A DNA stretch of 64,000 nt. It comes from Pseudomonas tremae. GTDB taxonomy: Bacteria > Pseudomonadota > Gammaproteobacteria > Pseudomonadales > Pseudomonadaceae. Of this stretch, positions 35,388 to 44,407 are shown piece by piece. The notes beneath the pieces were generated by a model, which was not told where the DNA came from, made no database searches, and saw only the letters and a list, made by a program, of their open reading frames with translations. Numbering within the stretch: position 1 is the stretch's first letter; every line of letters starts with the position of its first letter. The stretch spans positions 1 to 64,000 of the forward strand of contig NZ_LJRO01000058.1 of assembly GCF_001401155.1 (NCBI RefSeq), given 5' to 3'. Position numbers and translations under genes: made by a program.

Positions 35388-35606
35388 GCTTACTCACTTC
35401 AACTGATGTCGGGCAACCTGCGACCCGACCTAGGCTCGGATAATAGAGCCGTCCGGGGCTCGGGTATAGCGTTGTGCAGAGGCCCGTTGAGCGGTCCGCA
35501 ACTAAATCGGTCATAGCCCGATGCCATTGGTCAACTAACCGAAACATGCTTCGTACTAGAATGTCAGTTATCAAGACCGTAGCAAAAGCAGGATGTGGAG
35601 GCACTT

Positions 35607-35786
35607 ATGAGCCTGGAACTGACAATCGTGATGCTGATCGCTTCGTGGCTTGCTGTGTCGAGCGCCATGCTGTGGGGGGTAATGCGCATCTCGCGTCGCC
35701 ATCATCCACGCAGCAGCAGGCCGCTCTTGGTGCAGAAACCCGATCTGACAAAACATGTAAAAAGGCAATCTGCCGTGGCTGGCTGA
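35607..35786 (+). CDS. Small single-helix membrane protein, unknown function
   Basis: From ATG 35607, preceded by GGAGG at ideal spacing, the 59-residue protein has one hydrophobic helix (about 4-28: LTIVMLIASWLAVSSAMLWG) followed by a basic tail (RISRRHHPRSSRP). A good Rho-independent terminator follows 46 bases later, which supports a real transcription unit. I recognise no family. Confidence 0.7.
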   Translation: MSLELTIVMLIASWLAVSSAMLWGVMRISRRHHPRSSRPLLVQKPDLTKHVKRQSAVAG

Positions 35787-35831
35787 ACACGCTCGCCATG
35801 CCAGGGCGTACGCAGACGATGCCTCGAACGC

Positions 35832-35871
35832 AAAACGGTCGACTCAGTTGCCTGGGTCGACCGTTTTTTTT
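35832..35871 (+). terminator. Rho-independent terminator between the small membrane gene and terC
   Basis: Stem ACGGTCGAC / GTCGACCGT with a 12-base loop, then eight T residues on the plus strand. Four A residues on the other side allow weaker action on terC transcripts from the minus strand. Confidence 0.88.
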
Positions 35872-35886
35872 CAGCCAGTTCGTCTA

Positions 35887-36642
35887 TCAGCCATGTGATA
35901 AACGAGCAGCCTTTCGGCGTCTTGCTCTGCGCACCAGCATGTTCAGCCCTTCAATGGCGGCCGAGAACGTCATGGCAGCGTAGATATAACCTTTCGGTAC
36001 GTGGGCACCAAACCCTTCGGCAATCAACGTCATACCGATCATGATCAGGAAGCCCAGCGCCAGCATGACTACCGTAGGGTTGTCATTGATGAACTTGGCC
36101 AGCGGGTTTGCAGCTACCAGCATCACCACCACGGCGCTCACTACCGCAATGATCATGATAGGCAAATGCTCGGTCATGCCCACAGCGGTGATGATGCTGT
36201 CGATAGAGAACACCAGGTCCAGCATAAGGATCTGCACGATCGCCGCGCCCATACTCAACGCCACCACCGAACCCAGGGCTTTCTCTTCGTCCGTCTTGAC
36301 GTCCATGCTGTGGTGAATCTCAGTGGTCGCCTTCCAGACCAGGAACAGGCCACCGGCAACCAGAATCATGTCTTTCCAGGAGAACGCCTTACCGAACACC
36401 TCGAACACAGGTTCTGTCAGTTGCACGATATAGGCGACAGTGCTGAGCAGGCCCAGACGCATGACCAGCGCCATGCCGATGCCAAGCTTGCGGGCCTTTT
36501 CTCGCTGATGTTCCGGGAGCTTGTTGGTGATGATCGAAATGAAGATCAGGTTATCGATGCCCAGCACGACTTCCATCACAACCAGTGTCGCAAGGGCGAT
36601 CCAGGCTGCCGGACTTGTCACGAGTTCCAATAGGTATTCCAT
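35887..36642 (-). CDS. TerC-family integral membrane protein
   Basis: The 251-residue protein has about seven membrane helices and the TerC signature: [14 protein letters not shown] near 24-37 and [15 protein letters not shown] near 139-153, with paired Asp residues inside helices. TerC relatives (YgdQ/YoaE/Alx type) are linked to metal-ion export or metalation of secreted proteins; substrate is not settled. A short basic tail ([14 protein letters not shown]) follows the last helix. Confidence 0.92.
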   Translation of the reverse strand: MEYLLELVTSPAAWIALATLVVMEVVLGIDNLIFISIITNKLPEHQREKARKLGIGMALVMRLGLLSTVAYIVQLTEPVFEVFGKAFSWKDMILVAGGLFLVWKATTEIHHSMDVKTDEEKALGSVVALSMGAAIVQILMLDLVFSIDSIITAVGMTEHLPIMIIAVVSAVVVMLVAANPLAKFINDNPTVVMLALGFLIMIGMTLIAEGFGAHVPKGYIYAAMTFSAAIEGLNMLVRRARRRKAARLSHG

Positions 36643-36676
36643 AGATCACTGCCCTGCCTGAGCCAATAGTTTCACG

Positions 36677-36919
36677 TTAGATTTCTTTATCGGACTTTTT
36701 ATCGTTTTCAGCCGAGCCTGGTAGCGGCTCGAGTACTGAAAGTTCCTGTTCGGCCTCGTCAAGCAACTGGGTGGCGGCTTTGTGAGTATCGTCTACTGCT
36801 TGTTTCGCCGTATTTGCAGCGGTATCAAGCACCTGCTTTGTCGACGACTCTATCTGATCGCATCCCGCTATGACCACCAGCGAACAGCTCAAAAATGCAG
36901 CACAAATGGATTTATTCAT
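36677..36919 (-). CDS. Small lipoprotein, unknown function
   Basis: From ATG 36919 (GAGGA upstream) the protein has 80 residues. The lipobox VIAGC predicts lipidation at Cys19-20. The mature chain is an acidic amphipathic helix rich in Ala, Thr and Gln (STKQVLDTAANTAKQAVDD), similar in composition to other entericidin-like or helical small lipoproteins but without a recognised family. Confidence 0.8.
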   Translation of the reverse strand: MNKSICAAFLSCSLVVIAGCDQIESSTKQVLDTAANTAKQAVDDTHKAATQLLDEAEQELSVLEPLPGSAENDKKSDKEI

Positions 36920-37051
36920 GGATTCCTCACCAGACAAGGCCGGACGATATTTCTGGTCCGGCGTTAGAGGCGCATTCTAGACATCTTGAAACATCAGTAA
37001 AATTCGATTTTATAACGCGTATACTTCGGTTTTACCGAATCGGCGATTCTT

Positions 37052-37954
37052 ATGCTCAACTACCGTCAGTTGCATTATTTCTGGGTGGTGGCCAAAACCG
37101 GAAGCATCGTGCGCGCTTGCGAGCAGTTGAACCTGACCGCTCAGACCGTCAGCGGACAGATCAGCCTGCTGGAGGCTTCACTGGGCGTCGACCTGTTCCA
37201 GCGCGTAGGTCGACAACTGGAAATGACCGAAGCTGGCCGACTCGCCCTACCCTATGCAGAACAAATGTTTCAACTGGGCAATGAGCTGGAAAACCTGCTG
37301 CGCTCGCAACCGGATGAACAACAGCTGCTGTTTCGTATCGGCGTCGCGGATGTGGTACCCAAATCAATTGTGTATCGATTGATTTCACCGACCATGAACC
37401 TGCAGGAATCCATCCGCATCACCTGCCGGGAAGACAAGCTGGACCGGCTGCTGGCGGACCTGGCGATTCAGCGCCTTGACCTGGTGATCTCGGACAGCCC
37501 CATGCCGCCGCATCTGGACATAAAGGGCTACAGCCACAAACTGGGCGAGTGTGGGGTCAGCTTCTTTGCGACTCGTGAAGTGGCCGAACGCGTTGGCGAC
37601 GACTTTCCGCAGTGCCTGCACGGCGCGCCGTTGTTGATTCCGGGTCAGGAAACGGTGGTGCGCGGCAGGCTGATGCGCTGGTTTGCCGAGCAGAAGATTC
37701 AGCCGCGTATTGTCGGCGAGTTCGATGACAGTGCGCTGATGAAAGCTTTCGGCAAGTCCGGCAGCGGCATCTTCGTCGCGCCGAGTGTGATCGCCGCCGA
37801 AGTACAGAGCCAGTATGCGGTACAGGTGATAGGCCAGACCGACGCCGTGAGCGAGTCCTTCTATGCCATCACCGTTGAGCGCAAGGTCAAGCACCCCGGC
37901 GTTGTCGCCATCGCCGAAAGTGCTCGAAACCAGCTGTTTACCGACGCAGGTTAA
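37052..37954 (+). CDS. nhaR: LysR-family transcriptional activator NhaR
   Basis: A 300-residue LysR protein. The N-terminal wHTH begins MLNYRQLHYFWVVAKTGSIV and has LTAQTVSGQISLLEASLG, matching NhaR, the Na+-responsive activator of nhaA in enterobacteria. The effector domain contains VADVVPKSIVYRLI, also NhaR-like. No antiporter gene is next to it; the neighbour is a convergent MFS pump overlapping the stop by four bases. The regulon in this organism is therefore unknown. Confidence 0.9.
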   Translation: MLNYRQLHYFWVVAKTGSIVRACEQLNLTAQTVSGQISLLEASLGVDLFQRVGRQLEMTEAGRLALPYAEQMFQLGNELENLLRSQPDEQQLLFRIGVADVVPKSIVYRLISPTMNLQESIRITCREDKLDRLLADLAIQRLDLVISDSPMPPHLDIKGYSHKLGECGVSFFATREVAERVGDDFPQCLHGAPLLIPGQETVVRGRLMRWFAEQKIQPRIVGEFDDSALMKAFGKSGSGIFVAPSVIAAEVQSQYAVQVIGQTDAVSESFYAITVERKVKHPGVVAIAESARNQLFTDAG

Positions 37955-39105
37955 ACAGCGAGCGGACCGCGATCATGCTTGATCAGTAACAGTGCAAGCA
38001 CGATGGCCAGAACGATGATGCCGGCGGCAGCGAAACCGACGCTGCCCAGCCCCAAGTGATCAATGACCCTGCCGCCGATTACCGCACCGATGCCGATGCC
38101 CAGGTTGGCACCTGCAATGTTCAACGACGCCGCGAACGCGGGTGCCTCCGGCGCTGCCTTGATCAGACGTACATGACTGACCAGAAACAGCGCGGCCTGA
38201 GTGATGCCCCACACCGCCAACGCAAGGGCAAGCGCTACCACCGACTGGATGCTGGGCACCACTGCGATCATGCTGACCACCATAAAGGCGCAAAACACCA
38301 GGCTGGCGATCAGCGGATGACGGTCGACCATACGCCCGCCCAGAGAGTTGCCGAGCAGACCGACTGCGCCAAACCCCATCAGGCACCAGCCGACCAGATT
38401 GCCATCAAAACCGGCCAGACGTTCAAGCATGTCCGCGAGATAGGTATAAGCAGTGAACATGCCGCTGAATACGAGTACCGACAGCAACACGTGACCTTGC
38501 ATCATCGGGCTGCGCAAAATGCCTAATTGTTTGAGGATTGAAACCGGGTTTTTCTTCGCAGCGGTTCGTGGCAGATAAACTGCCAGCAGCAGCGCCTTGG
38601 CAAACGCCAGGCCCGCCAGCATGAAAAATGCGCTGCGCCAGCCGAACGCATCAGAGATCAGGGTGCCCACGGGAATGCCGAATACGGTGGCACAGACGAT
38701 CCCGAAACCGATTTTCGCAATGGCTCGTCCAGCGAATTCCGGGCCGACGATGTCCACTGCGGTCTCACTGGCCAACGCCCAGAATACGGGCAACCCCAGC
38801 GCGGGAACCAGGCGCGCAACACCCATGACGGCAATGTCGGGCGCCAGCGCTGCCAGGGCATTGGAAAATCCGAACAGGATCAGAATGCTGATAAACAGAC
38901 GCTTGCGCTCGAAGCGCGAGAAATACGCGGTCAGAAACGGCCCGAAGGCGGCAACGGTAAACGCAAACAGCGTCACCAGCAGTCCGGCCTGAGAAACCGT
39001 GACATCCAGGTCACGGGCGACCGCAGGTAAAAGACCGACAATAATGAACTCTGTGGTCAGCACGGTAAAACCGGCGGCTGACAACAGCAGTATGGGCAAC
39101 AGCAT
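37951..39105 (-). CDS. MFS transporter, DHA1 drug/sugar efflux type
   Basis: The 384-residue protein has twelve membrane helices. Helix 1 carries LTTEFIIVGLLPAVARDL and loop 2-3 FERKRLFISILILFG; this matches the DHA1/AraJ-like efflux group that exports purines, sugars or drugs. ATG 39105, with GGAG eight bases upstream, is preferred over the in-frame GTG at 39111. Convergent with nhaR. Confidence 0.9.
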   Translation of the reverse strand: MLLPILLLSAAGFTVLTTEFIIVGLLPAVARDLDVTVSQAGLLVTLFAFTVAAFGPFLTAYFSRFERKRLFISILILFGFSNALAALAPDIAVMGVARLVPALGLPVFWALASETAVDIVGPEFAGRAIAKIGFGIVCATVFGIPVGTLISDAFGWRSAFFMLAGLAFAKALLLAVYLPRTAAKKNPVSILKQLGILRSPMMQGHVLLSVLVFSGMFTAYTYLADMLERLAGFDGNLVGWCLMGFGAVGLLGNSLGGRMVDRHPLIASLVFCAFMVVSMIAVVPSIQSVVALALALAVWGITQAALFLVSHVRLIKAAPEAPAFAASLNIAGANLGIGIGAVIGGRVIDHLGLGSVGFAAAGIIVLAIVLALLLIKHDRGPLAV

Positions 39106-39364
39106 GAACACTCCAGAACAACGACACAGGCTGCCGGACAGCAGGGCCTGCGGGGGGACTCAGAACAGGATGTAACGTATGTCGCTCAGTACGTCCGGCA
39201 CGACAGCGGACTTTACAGAAGCGCTGGCTTTAATGGCACTGCATCTCGTTCGGCCTGAAGCAAGCGTCAAAGGCCCACGCGCGCAGCGTGTGGGAATCTG
39301 CATAACCTCAGGCCAGTCTTCCGGGCTTTCAGCACTTGGGCCCGGTCAACTCACACAAGAACGA

Positions 39365-39874
39365 TTAAAACTTGCCCATGAAATCACGCTTGCCGATTTC
39401 GACGCCATTGTGGCGCAGCAGGTTGTAAGCGGTGGTGACGTGGAAAAAGAACTGCGGCAAGGCATAGCTGAGCAAGTAAGCCTGACCGTTAAGACGTTTT
39501 TCCTTTTCGGTGCCTGGGCGCAGCACGATCTCGATACCTTCCTTTCCATCAACCTGCTCGGGCGTGATGCTGCCGATGAAGGCGAGGGTCTTGGCCAGCA
39601 ATGCCTTCAACTCTTCGAAGGTGGTTTCGGTGTCTTCGTATTGCGGGATCTCGACACCGGCCAGACGAGCCGAGGCCCCCTTGGCGAAATCGACGGCAAT
39701 CTGCACCTGGCGGGTAAACGGCAGCATGTCCGGGAACAGTCGGGCCTGCAACAACGCGGGTGACTGGATCTTCTTCTCGGTCGCGTGGGCTTCAGCCTTG
39801 GTAATAACGTCGCTCAGCGCATTGAGCATTTGCTGAAAGACAGGAATGGAAGCGGCGTACAGGGAAATAGACAT
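39365..39874 (-). CDS. DUF1993 family protein
   Basis: A 169-residue protein starting MSISLYAASIPVFQQMLNAL, with FPDMLPFTRQVQIAVDFAKG and LPQFFFHVTTAYNLLRHNGV, all hallmarks of DUF1993, a helical bundle related to the DinB/YfiT superfamily. Enzymatic function is not established; a metal-binding or thiol-transfer role is known for other DinB-fold proteins. AGGA precedes ATG 39874. About 260 bases on its downstream side up to the MFS gene hold no other gene. Confidence 0.88.
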   Translation of the reverse strand: MSISLYAASIPVFQQMLNALSDVITKAEAHATEKKIQSPALLQARLFPDMLPFTRQVQIAVDFAKGASARLAGVEIPQYEDTETTFEELKALLAKTLAFIGSITPEQVDGKEGIEIVLRPGTEKEKRLNGQAYLLSYALPQFFFHVTTAYNLLRHNGVEIGKRDFMGKF

Positions 39875-40027
39875 GACGTATCCTGAATGAGAAAGGCGCA
39901 ATTATAGACCGTCCTGACGCAAAACAGCGTGACACTTTCACTGTGCGTGCAGATGCCTGCAGCAGGTGCTGGCAATAATTCCTGCCACACCCTACGCTGA
40001 TCCCCCGCCATCACTCAGGGAAGCGTC

Positions 40028-40690
40028 ATGTCCATTGAACCCTCCACCACCGAATCCTCCACCGATGCCGAGGCGTTGCAGCTGAACAGTACAGAGGTGC
40101 GTATTCTTGGCTGCCTGATCGAGAAGCAGGCGACCCATCCGGAAACGTACCCGCTGACCCTCAATGCTCTGGTCATTGCCTGCAACCAGAAAACCAGCCG
40201 CGATCCGGTGATGAACCTGACGCCGGGCCAGGTTGGCCAAAGCCTGCGTGCGCTGGAAGGCCGTGGCCTGACCCGGTTGGTGATGGGCAGCCGCGCTGAT
40301 CGCTGGGAGCACCGGGTCGACAAAGGCCTGGAACTGGTACCCGCGCAGGTTATCCTCAGCGGTCTGTTACTGCTGCGCGGTCCGCAAACCGTCAACGAGC
40401 TGCTCACTCGCAGTAACCGCATGCATGATTTCGAGGACAGCGAGCAAGTCGTCCATCAACTGGAACGCTTGATCGCCAGAGGCCTGGCGACTCTGGTGCC
40501 TCGCCAGTCAGGCCAGCGCGAGGACCGCTACATGCACCTGATGGGTGCCCCCTCCGACCTGCAGGAGCTCCTTGCATCCCGGCAACAAGCGCCAGAGCGC
40601 AGCACGATCAGCCCTGCCGCAAACCAGCGCATCGATGAGCTGGAAGCACGTGTCGCCGCACTTGAAGAACGCTTGGCCAGGCTGGAGTAG
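40028..40690 (+). CDS. yceH: UPF0502/DUF480 family protein YceH
   Basis: The 220-residue protein has two winged-helix domains (about 18-100 and 105-180: [20 protein letters not shown], and [19 protein letters not shown]) and a C-terminal coiled coil ([16 protein letters not shown]). This is the DUF480 layout. The fold suggests DNA or protein binding, but no function is known. A leading acidic Ser/Thr segment precedes the first domain. Confidence 0.92.
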   Translation: MSIEPSTTESSTDAEALQLNSTEVRILGCLIEKQATHPETYPLTLNALVIACNQKTSRDPVMNLTPGQVGQSLRALEGRGLTRLVMGSRADRWEHRVDKGLELVPAQVILSGLLLLRGPQTVNELLTRSNRMHDFEDSEQVVHQLERLIARGLATLVPRQSGQREDRYMHLMGAPSDLQELLASRQQAPERSTISPAANQRIDELEARVAALEERLARLE

Positions 40691-40723
40691 ACAGCACGCC
40701 CTGCCCTTGCGGACAGAGTGTCA

Positions 40724-41539
40724 TCAGCCGGCTCTGGCAAAAGCCGCTGCTCGCTGATACTGCTCATCTGTAGGGCGAACACCGGTGTAAAGCACAAACT
40801 GCTCGAGCGCCTGGATCGCTGCCACTTCGTCACCGCTGATGACGCGTTTGCCCGATTGAAGGGCGGCACGTATCAGCGGGGTATCGGCCGGCGTCGCCAC
40901 AACATCGAAGATCGTTTCTGCAGCATCAATGGCCTGTTGTTCAAACGCCAATTCGGCAGACTGTGCCCCCTGCATCCCCAATGGGGTGACGTTGACCAGC
41001 AAAGGCGGACGCGCTGCACCCAATTGTGCCTGCCAGCGGAAACCACAGGCTTCTGCCAGCCTTCTGCCTGCACTCTCATTGCGCGCAACAATCAGACCGT
41101 CGATGAAACCGGCGTCACGTAGCGCGAATGCGACCGCCTTGGCCATGCCGCCACTGCCACGCAGAGCGAATTCGCTACGCGGTACGGCATGGCTGTCCAT
41201 CAACTGCGCAACAGCGATGTAATCGGTATTGAACGCCTTCAAGTGCCCATCAGTGTTGACAATGGTATTGATCGACTGGATGGCCGCGGCAGAGGCATCC
41301 AGTTCATCGACCAACGCTATACAGGCTTCCTTGAACGGCATCGACACTGCACTGCCGCGAATCCCCAGCGAACGTATACCCGCCACGGCTGCGGCCAGAT
41401 CATTGGGCGAAAATGTCTTGTAATAGAAGTTGAGACCCAACTGCTGGAAAAGGTGATTGTGAAAACGAACGCCGAAGTTCCCCGGGCGTGCGGCCATGGA
41501 CATACACAACTGCGTGTCCCTGTCAGCCGTTACAAGCAT
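40724..41539 (-). CDS. Shikimate dehydrogenase-like protein (AroE paralogue)
   Basis: The 271 residues follow the shikimate/quinate dehydrogenase fold: substrate domain with GSAVSMPFKEACIALVDEL (catalytic Lys in PFK), NTDYIAVAQLM (NTD motif) and a Rossmann loop LRGSGGMAKAVAFAL. The N-terminal substrate segment reads SMAARPGNFGVRFHNHLF instead of the NPI-xHS-xSP of true AroE, so it probably acts on a different compound and does not replace AroE. It is convergent with yceH at 33 bases. Confidence 0.86.
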   Translation of the reverse strand: MLVTADRDTQLCMSMAARPGNFGVRFHNHLFQQLGLNFYYKTFSPNDLAAAVAGIRSLGIRGSAVSMPFKEACIALVDELDASAAAIQSINTIVNTDGHLKAFNTDYIAVAQLMDSHAVPRSEFALRGSGGMAKAVAFALRDAGFIDGLIVARNESAGRRLAEACGFRWQAQLGAARPPLLVNVTPLGMQGAQSAELAFEQQAIDAAETIFDVVATPADTPLIRAALQSGKRVISGDEVAAIQALEQFVLYTGVRPTDEQYQRAAAFARAG

Positions 41540-41739
41540 GCTGTTTCCTCCAGACGGTAATGGCTTGAATCTTCGACAAAAGCGTAAGCTATGCAGCCAT
41601 GAATAGTGAAACGCACCTTACATAAAATTTACTCAGCGCTTTCGCAGATTCTTACAATTTCGGTGTCATAGTGTTATCCCGTGGCAGTGCTTGAGAATGA
41701 TGCAGGCGCGCGACAACGGGTTGAGAGCGAGGAACAGTC

Positions 41740-42105
41740 ATGATTCGTCAAATCCCCAAAATTGCCTTGTTTGTAGGTGCATTGGCCATTGCTGGCCAGG
41801 CGAATGCTGACCGTGGCTGGGGTGGCCCTGCCGTGGTGGGTGCTATCGTAGGCGCTGCCGTTGTCGGGGCGGCGGTATCTTCAAGCCATGACAGGACGGT
41901 TTACGTAGAGCGTGAGCCTGTCTATGTACAGCAGCGGCCGGTCTACTACGCACCGCCGCCGGTTTACTACCAGCCGGCGCCTGTGTATCAGGTTGTCGAG
42001 CGCTACCCGCCACCGCCGCCTCCAGGCTATTACTACCATCGCTATGGCCCACCGCCACCTCCAGGCCCGGGCTATTACTACGGCCCGCCACGCGGTCGCT
42101 GGTAA
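41740..42105 (+). CDS. Exported Pro/Tyr-rich small protein
   Basis: A 121-residue protein with a Sec signal peptide (cut after QANA, residue 23), a Gly/Val/Ala hydrophobic stretch (AVVGAIVGAAVVGAAV, about 31-46), then a tail of PVYY, PPP and YYY runs (PPPPPPGYYYHRYGPPPPPG). Such proteins are common in pseudomonads and are thought to be cell-envelope proteins; function unknown. A strong terminator follows immediately. Confidence 0.85.
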   Translation: MIRQIPKIALFVGALAIAGQANADRGWGGPAVVGAIVGAAVVGAAVSSSHDRTVYVEREPVYVQQRPVYYAPPPVYYQPAPVYQVVERYPPPPPPGYYYHRYGPPPPPGPGYYYGPPRGRW

Positions 42106-42111
42106 CAGAAC

Positions 42112-42140
42112 AAAAAACCCGCCTTTTCAGGCGGGTTTTT
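42112..42140 (+). terminator. Rho-independent terminator
   Basis: Stem CCCGCCT / AGGCGGG with a TTTC loop, flanked by A6 and T5. It ends the unit of the Pro/Tyr-rich protein gene. Confidence 0.92.
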
Positions 42141-42277
42141 CGTTGATGTGCGCACAACATTGCCTACCGTTGCAATGCAGCCAACCGTTGTTGACATCAA
42201 TGACCACTATTGAGAGCGTCGATTTCTACCTGACCTGCTCGCCCCCTACAGTAGCGACATGGATTGAGGAGGCAGTT

Positions 42278-42460
42278 ATGAACAAGGTAAACATCATGTC
42301 CGTCGTCGGCAGCGCAGTGCCTGAATCGCTCAGAGCACGAGGTCTGCTGGCCTGCTGGTATCTGATTCAGGATGGCGAACCGGTCAGCGGCCCGCTCGCA
42401 TCCCTGCCTGTCGCAGAAGCGCTGTCCAGGCAAATGCAGTGCCGCCCCCTCAACAGCTGA
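42278..42460 (+). CDS. Small 60-residue protein, unknown function
   Basis: ATG 42278 follows a near-perfect GAGGAGG ribosome site. The product has 60 residues with SLRARGLLACWYLIQDGEPV near 17-36 and no signal peptide. A compact terminator follows 39 bases after the stop, so the gene is flanked by terminators on both sides and forms its own unit. The motif ACWYLIQDGEPVSGP is likely a small folded domain. I know of no function. Confidence 0.72.
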   Translation: MNKVNIMSVVGSAVPESLRARGLLACWYLIQDGEPVSGPLASLPVAEALSRQMQCRPLNS

Positions 42461-42499
42461 TTTTTCAGAAACTCGTGTGTAGCCCTGTACATCCCCTTG

Positions 42500-42524
42500 C
42501 CCGCCTCTCTAGGCGGGTTTTTTT
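42500..42524 (+). terminator. Rho-independent terminator after the 60-residue gene
   Basis: Stem CCCGCCT / AGGCGGG with a CTCT loop and a T7 tail. It has the same stem sequence as the terminator at 42112-42140. Confidence 0.92.
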
Positions 42525-42563
42525 ATGGCTGTCAGTCTTGCCGTCCCGCCTGCAATTAACCTC

Positions 42564-43124
42564 TCAGACGCGCTCGGCCATGGCCGCGTTGACCTGACAG
42601 CGATGGGTCAGCTTTTGCAGGCGCTTCTCCAGTGCCAGGAACACCACGCGGTCGTTGCGCCCGCTGTCTAGTTCGTCGATCAGGTCATTGGCCACCTGCC
42701 GCAATTCATATGCCAGCACCACACGGTCGTCACTGAGGTCTTGCTTGTGAGACTCGAACAGGCGGTGCAAGTAGTCCTGCAAGGTAAATTTCAGACTGTG
42801 CCGGTCGCTGGCACGCAAGTGAGCCAGGTTAAGGCTGATACGGCCCTGCAGTTCGCTCAACTCGCCACACAGATATTGCATGCGGCGCGCATAGCCCACT
42901 TCGCGATCACGCAACTGCTTGTGGGCCAACTCTGCGTCCTGCTTGCGCTGGATGGCCGGGACCGCGATGGCAACTATCAACCCGACTATGAGGCCGATGG
43001 CCTGCATCCAGCCAGCCCAGTCGGACGGCCGTGAGGTAAACCCTGCACCCAGCAACAGCACAACAACCAGCGAGGCAACGATTACCAGTACCAGATAATC
43101 CCTGCCGATAAACCCCTTGAGCAT
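42564..43124 (-). CDS. Two-helix membrane protein with cytoplasmic helical domain, unknown function
   Basis: From ATG 43124 (AAGGAG eight bases upstream) the protein has 186 residues. Two hydrophobic segments (about 9-28 and 38-56) are followed by a long charged helical region (about 60-180: AIQRKQDAELAHKQLRDREV, ELQGRISLNLAHLR). I recognise no family; the topology suggests a cytoplasmic coiled-coil domain anchored in the inner membrane. Confidence 0.78.
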   Translation of the reverse strand: MLKGFIGRDYLVLVIVASLVVVLLLGAGFTSRPSDWAGWMQAIGLIVGLIVAIAVPAIQRKQDAELAHKQLRDREVGYARRMQYLCGELSELQGRISLNLAHLRASDRHSLKFTLQDYLHRLFESHKQDLSDDRVVLAYELRQVANDLIDELDSGRNDRVVFLALEKRLQKLTHRCQVNAAMAERV

Positions 43125-43386
43125 TGCATGACTCCTTGAATCGCTGACCTGAATGGCATGGAATGCTAATCGGTGCAGGCCGCGCGCACCACGAATATTA
43201 AAACTCCTGAGTGTTTTTAGACTGCTTTGTGAGCAAAAAGCCACTTAACGACTGCTTAACGGAAGCCCGATTCCCGTATTTATAAGTGAATTACCCTGCC
43301 CAGCCATCGACACACGACAAAGCCTGCTCATAAAATGCAGCCTTTTGACGCGATCCCTTCCATTAACACACTTTATCGAGTGAGCC

Positions 43387-44328
43387 TTGCTCTTGAAAAT
43401 TCGTCTGTCTGTTCTGGGCCTATTATGTGTACTTACAGGTCCGGTATTTACTACACCCGCATTTGCCAATGAAACCGCCGCGCTGAACCGTGACCCCTCC
43501 AACCTGCACCTTGCCTCCGGCAGCGCACTGGTCGTCGATTTGCAGACTGACAAAGTGCTGTACTCCAGTAACCCGGACGTCATCGTACCGATAGCTTCGG
43601 TGACCAAGCTAATGACCGCCATGGTCGTGCTCGACGCCAAACAATCGATGGATGAAGTGATTCCGGTCAATATCTCCCAGACACCGGAAATGAAAGGCGT
43701 CTTTTCACGCGTCAAACTCGGCAGCGAAATGAACCGCCGAGACATGCTGCTGATCACCCTGATGTCCTCGGAAAACCGTGCTGCCGCCAGCCTCGCGCAT
43801 AGCTACCCCGGTGGTTACCCGGCGTTCATTCTGGCCATGAATGCCAAGGCCAGGGCGCTGGGCATGAAGCACACCGCCTATGTCGAACCCACCGGCCTGT
43901 CGGTGTTCAACGTGTCGACTGCCCGCGACCTCACCAAGCTGGTGATGGCGGCGCGCAAATACCCGATGATCAGTGAACTGAGCACCACCGAGCAGAAAAC
44001 GGTTACGTTTCGCAAACCGACCTACACGCTAGGCTTCAGCAACACCGACCATCTGGTGCGCAAGGACAACTGGGACATCAAGCTGACCAAGACCGGCTTC
44101 ACCAACCAGGCAGGTCACTGCCTGGTGCTGCTGACTTCCATGGCTAATCGTCCTGTATCCGTGGTCATCCTCGATGCGTTCGGCAAGTACACCCACTTCG
44201 CCGACGCCAGTCGTATCCGCAAGTGGCTGGAAACCGGCCAAAGCGGTCCGGCACCGGAAGTCGCGCTGCAGTACAAGAAAGAGAAGAATCTGGTCATGAA
44301 GCAGACCGGTATTCAGGCCAAGGACTGA
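43387..44328 (+). CDS. pbpG: D-alanyl-D-alanine endopeptidase (PBP7)
   Basis: The 313-residue periplasmic protein has a signal peptide (cut after PAFA, residue 27) and the three penicillin-binding motifs: SVTK (Ser71, Lys74), SEN (128-130) and KTG (235-237). PbpG cleaves peptide cross-links in peptidoglycan. The frame begins with TTG 43387; a second in-frame TTG at 43393 is also possible. No ATG precedes the hydrophobic core, so a TTG start is likely. Confidence 0.94.
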   Translation: MLLKIRLSVLGLLCVLTGPVFTTPAFANETAALNRDPSNLHLASGSALVVDLQTDKVLYSSNPDVIVPIASVTKLMTAMVVLDAKQSMDEVIPVNISQTPEMKGVFSRVKLGSEMNRRDMLLITLMSSENRAAASLAHSYPGGYPAFILAMNAKARALGMKHTAYVEPTGLSVFNVSTARDLTKLVMAARKYPMISELSTTEQKTVTFRKPTYTLGFSNTDHLVRKDNWDIKLTKTGFTNQAGHCLVLLTSMANRPVSVVILDAFGKYTHFADASRIRKWLETGQSGPAPEVALQYKKEKNLVMKQTGIQAKD

Positions 44329-44348
44329 CCGGCTCGGTAAGTGGAATG

Positions 44349-44384
44349 AAAAACGGTCGCGATGCTTGCACATCGCGACCGCTT
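44349..44384 (-). terminator. Terminator shared by the convergent SSADH and pbpG genes
   Basis: A perfect 11-bp stem CGGTCGCGATG / CATCGCGACCG with a 6-base loop. On the minus strand it is followed by five T residues, so it mainly ends the aldehyde dehydrogenase transcript. Confidence 0.85.
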
Positions 44385-44407
44385 CATTTATCAACCCCCG
44401 CCCGCAC

